Origin: Spirochaetaceae bacterium
Lineage (GTDB): Bacteria > Spirochaetota > Spirochaetia > Treponematales > Breznakiellaceae
Length of the DNA: 8,317 nt
Direction of reading: 5' to 3'
Assembly: GCA_031257995.1 (NCBI GenBank)
Contig: JAIRNN010000101.1
Location: forward strand, 1-8,317
In this document: piece by piece, positions 7,734 to 8,317 of the stretch
Numbering within the stretch: position 1 is the stretch's first letter
How the letters are laid out: each line of letters starts with the position of its first letter
Program-made: the position numbers and the translations under genes
Notes under the pieces: generated by a model
Database searches by the model: none
What the model saw: the letters and a program-made list of their open reading frames with translations, nothing else
Told to the model about the DNA's origin: nothing

Positions 7734-7762
7734 ATTATAGGAAACAAGCCGGAAAGAGTAAA
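7734..7762 (-). promoter_or_regulatory. Promoter of the gldA-gldF-gldG-DUF4340 operon
   Basis: Read on the minus strand, TTTACT (complement of 7757-7762) and a perfect TATAAT (complement of 7734-7739) are separated by exactly 17 nt. The -35 matches consensus at four of six positions. Transcription would start around 7727, giving a leader of about 40 nt to gldA. The palindrome array begins 9 nt beyond the -35 box, so a protein or structure there could influence it. Confidence 0.72.
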
Positions 7763-7771
7763 GTTACCAGC

Positions 7772-7902
7772 CCCACTAAGTGGGTTTCCTTGGGCCCCTG
7801 TGGGGCTCTCCTTGGTTGCGGCGTGATAAGAACGGGCAGCGGATTCCCCCTACGGGGGAGTGAACGCGCTTTTCTTGGGCCCACTAAGTGGGTTTCCTTG
7901 GG
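7772..7902. repeat. Modular array of 13-bp triloop palindromes and a 9-mer
   Basis: There are four perfect palindromes with 5-bp arms and 3-base loops: CCCAC-TAA-GTGGG (7772-7784), GCCCC-TGT-GGGGC (7794-7806), CCCCC-TAC-GGGGG (7846-7858) and CCCAC-TAA-GTGGG again (7880-7892). Copies of a 9-mer, TTTCCTTGG or a close variant, lie at 7785-7793, 7807-7815, 7870-7878 and 7893-7901. The first two palindromes are each directly followed by the 9-mer, giving 22-bp units back to back. A 23-bp direct repeat (7772-7794 and 7880-7902) joins the first and last units. The arms differ between units but stay complementary, which suggests that the structure is kept. Too few and too variable for a CRISPR; most like a REP-type dispersed repeat. 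Confidence 0.75.
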
Positions 7903-7960
7903 GGCGGCTTATTGAGTAACTCATGTTACGCAAAGGTGCCAATATCCTCCTGTTAAATAC

Positions 7961-7983
7961 AGAAAGCAATTCCATTGCTTTCT
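7961..7983. repeat. Perfect 10-bp inverted repeat
   Basis: Arms AGAAAGCAAT and ATTGCTTTCT are separated by TCC. The match is perfect over 10 bp and would form a strong hairpin in DNA or RNA. No T-run follows on either strand, so it does not look like an intrinsic terminator; it could be an operator or part of the same palindrome family. Confidence 0.75.
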
Positions 7984-8023
7984 TCAGCGACACTATGTGA
8001 ATCTACGATTTTACCGAAAAATG

Positions 8024-8046
8024 ATTAAATCTGTGATTTAATTTTT
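8024..8046 (+). repeat. AT-rich inverted repeat followed by a T-run
   Basis: Arms ATTAAATC and GATTTAAT (8 bp, perfect) flank TGT, and TTTT follows at 8043-8046. The layout resembles a weak plus-strand terminator, but the stem is nearly all A-T and no plus-strand gene ends before it. Confidence 0.4.
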
Positions 8047-8056
8047 ATTGAGATTT

Positions 8057-8082
8057 AAAAAACCGCCGCCTTTGGCGGTGGT
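8057..8082 (-). terminator. Intrinsic terminator on the minus strand
   Basis: Read on the minus strand, a GC-rich stem (core CCGCC-AAA-GGCGG from 8078 to 8066, extended by three further pairs across one A-C mismatch) is followed directly by TTTTTT (complement of 8057-8062). This is a textbook intrinsic terminator. It would end a transcript entering from beyond the right edge, or a short RNA started within 8083-8317. It also shields the gld promoter from read-through. Confidence 0.68.
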
Positions 8083-8088
8083 CATGTA

Positions 8089-8241
8089 ATGACGGCTATG
8101 CCGAAAGAAAAGCATGAGAGATAGTCTGAGGATAGTAGGACGTATATTCATGTAAAAGAACGAAGTGGAAAGCTGTCAAAACATAAGGATTGGAATGATC
8201 GGAGACCAGTCATATCCAAAAAGATTTTTGACCCCCTTTAG
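8089..8241 (+). pseudogene. Broken short reading frame, unrecognised
   Basis: From ATG 8089 (or 8098) a frame reads MTAMPKEKHER, meets TAG at 8122-8124, and continues in the same frame for 38 sense codons to TAG at 8239-8241. The part after the stop is rich in charged residues and looks protein-like (for example TYIHVKERSGKLSKHKDW), with Lys codons mostly AAA/AAG in an AT-rich setting unlike the neighbouring genes. It may be the worn N-terminal end of a mobile-element gene, but I do not recognise a family, and there is no Shine-Dalgarno. It could also be chance. Confidence 0.25.
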
Positions 8242-8255
8242 GGCCTCCCCATTCA

Positions 8256-8292
8256 AGCCCCCATTTGTGTGTGTGGGGTGGGTGTGGGGGCT
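8256..8292 (+). repeat. 8-bp inverted repeat with a TG-rich loop
   Basis: Arms AGCCCCCA (8256-8263) and TGGGGGCT (8285-8292) are perfect and enclose a 21-nt loop made almost only of G and T. The right arm is part of a G-quadruplex motif (8275-8296), so the two structures are mutually exclusive. Confidence 0.6.
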
Positions 8293-8317
8293 AGGGTTGC
8301 CTGTGGGTACTCAATCA

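Larger units (their letters stand above)
7689..8317. other. Gene-poor right-end region with dense inverted repeats
   Basis: No intact gene is recognised in these 629 bases. They hold, in order, the gld operon promoter, a palindrome array (7772-7902), an AT-rich island (about 35% GC in 7921-8040, compared with well over 60% inside gldA) with further hairpins, a minus-strand terminator (8057-8082), a broken plus-strand frame (8089-8241) and a G-rich end (8256-8296). A 69-codon frame through the array (7706-7915) encodes the repeated peptide PTKWVSLG; this is just translation of the repeat. A 37-codon minus frame (8038-8151) has no ribosome binding site and crosses the terminator. Confidence 0.6.

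Noticed and set aside
7089..7826. 245-codon plus-strand open frame
   Set aside because: Antisense to gldA over most of its length, Arg/Pro/Leu-rich, no motif; it also crosses the gld promoter.
7772..7902. CRISPR array
   Set aside because: Only two copies of the 23-bp repeat are present, 85 nt apart, with related palindromes between them instead of unique spacers, and there are no cas genes.
8110..8135. Resemblance to the 3' conserved element of a group I intron (GAGATAGTCTGA)
   Set aside because: The P7 partner CAGACTA is not found upstream within the window, and no other group I core elements or endonuclease gene are visible.
8038..8151. 37-codon minus-strand small protein
   Set aside because: No ribosome binding site, it runs through a strong terminator hairpin, and no family is recognised.

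Overview
The window carries seven protein-coding genes in two convergent blocks, flanked by two gene-free, AT-richer ends rich in small inverted repeats. The coding part is GC-rich. The gene content (a catalytically degenerate LytM/M23 surface protein, and a gliding-type ABC exporter with its GldG and DUF4340 partners but no gliding genes) and the scattered short palindromic repeats are most like a spirochaete, probably Treponema-like. This is an inference; no rRNA or other strong marker is present.

Plus-strand block (559-3014): a family-6 DNA-deoxyinosine (hypoxanthine) glycosylase; then, behind its own near-consensus sigma-70 promoter (1073-1103), an exported protein with a LytM-like domain that has lost its zinc ligands; then a zinc-ribbon SAM-dependent methyltransferase. 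The last two read as one transcription unit; the glycosylase lies before the promoter. They do not form an obvious pathway.

Minus-strand block (7688 down to 3169): a tight four-gene operon, gldA (ATPase) - gldF (permease) - gldG (membrane-anchored auxiliary protein) - DUF4340 membrane protein. Junctions are an 8-nt overlap, a 3-nt gap and a 16-nt gap, and every gene has a recognisable Shine-Dalgarno. A promoter with a perfect TATAAT and a 17-nt spacer lies 46 nt before gldA. The four products should form one inner-membrane complex with cytoplasmic ATPase and large extracytoplasmic domains. Its substrate is unknown.

The right end (7689-8317) is the most unusual part. It has a modular array of 13-bp palindromes joined to a 9-mer of the TTTCCTTGG type, then more perfect palindromes. 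Nearly all have exactly three bases between their arms. It then holds a minus-strand intrinsic terminator, a reading frame broken by an internal stop, and a canonical G-quadruplex motif that can compete with a hairpin. The left end (1-558) holds no convincing gene, only weak leader-like features before the glycosylase.
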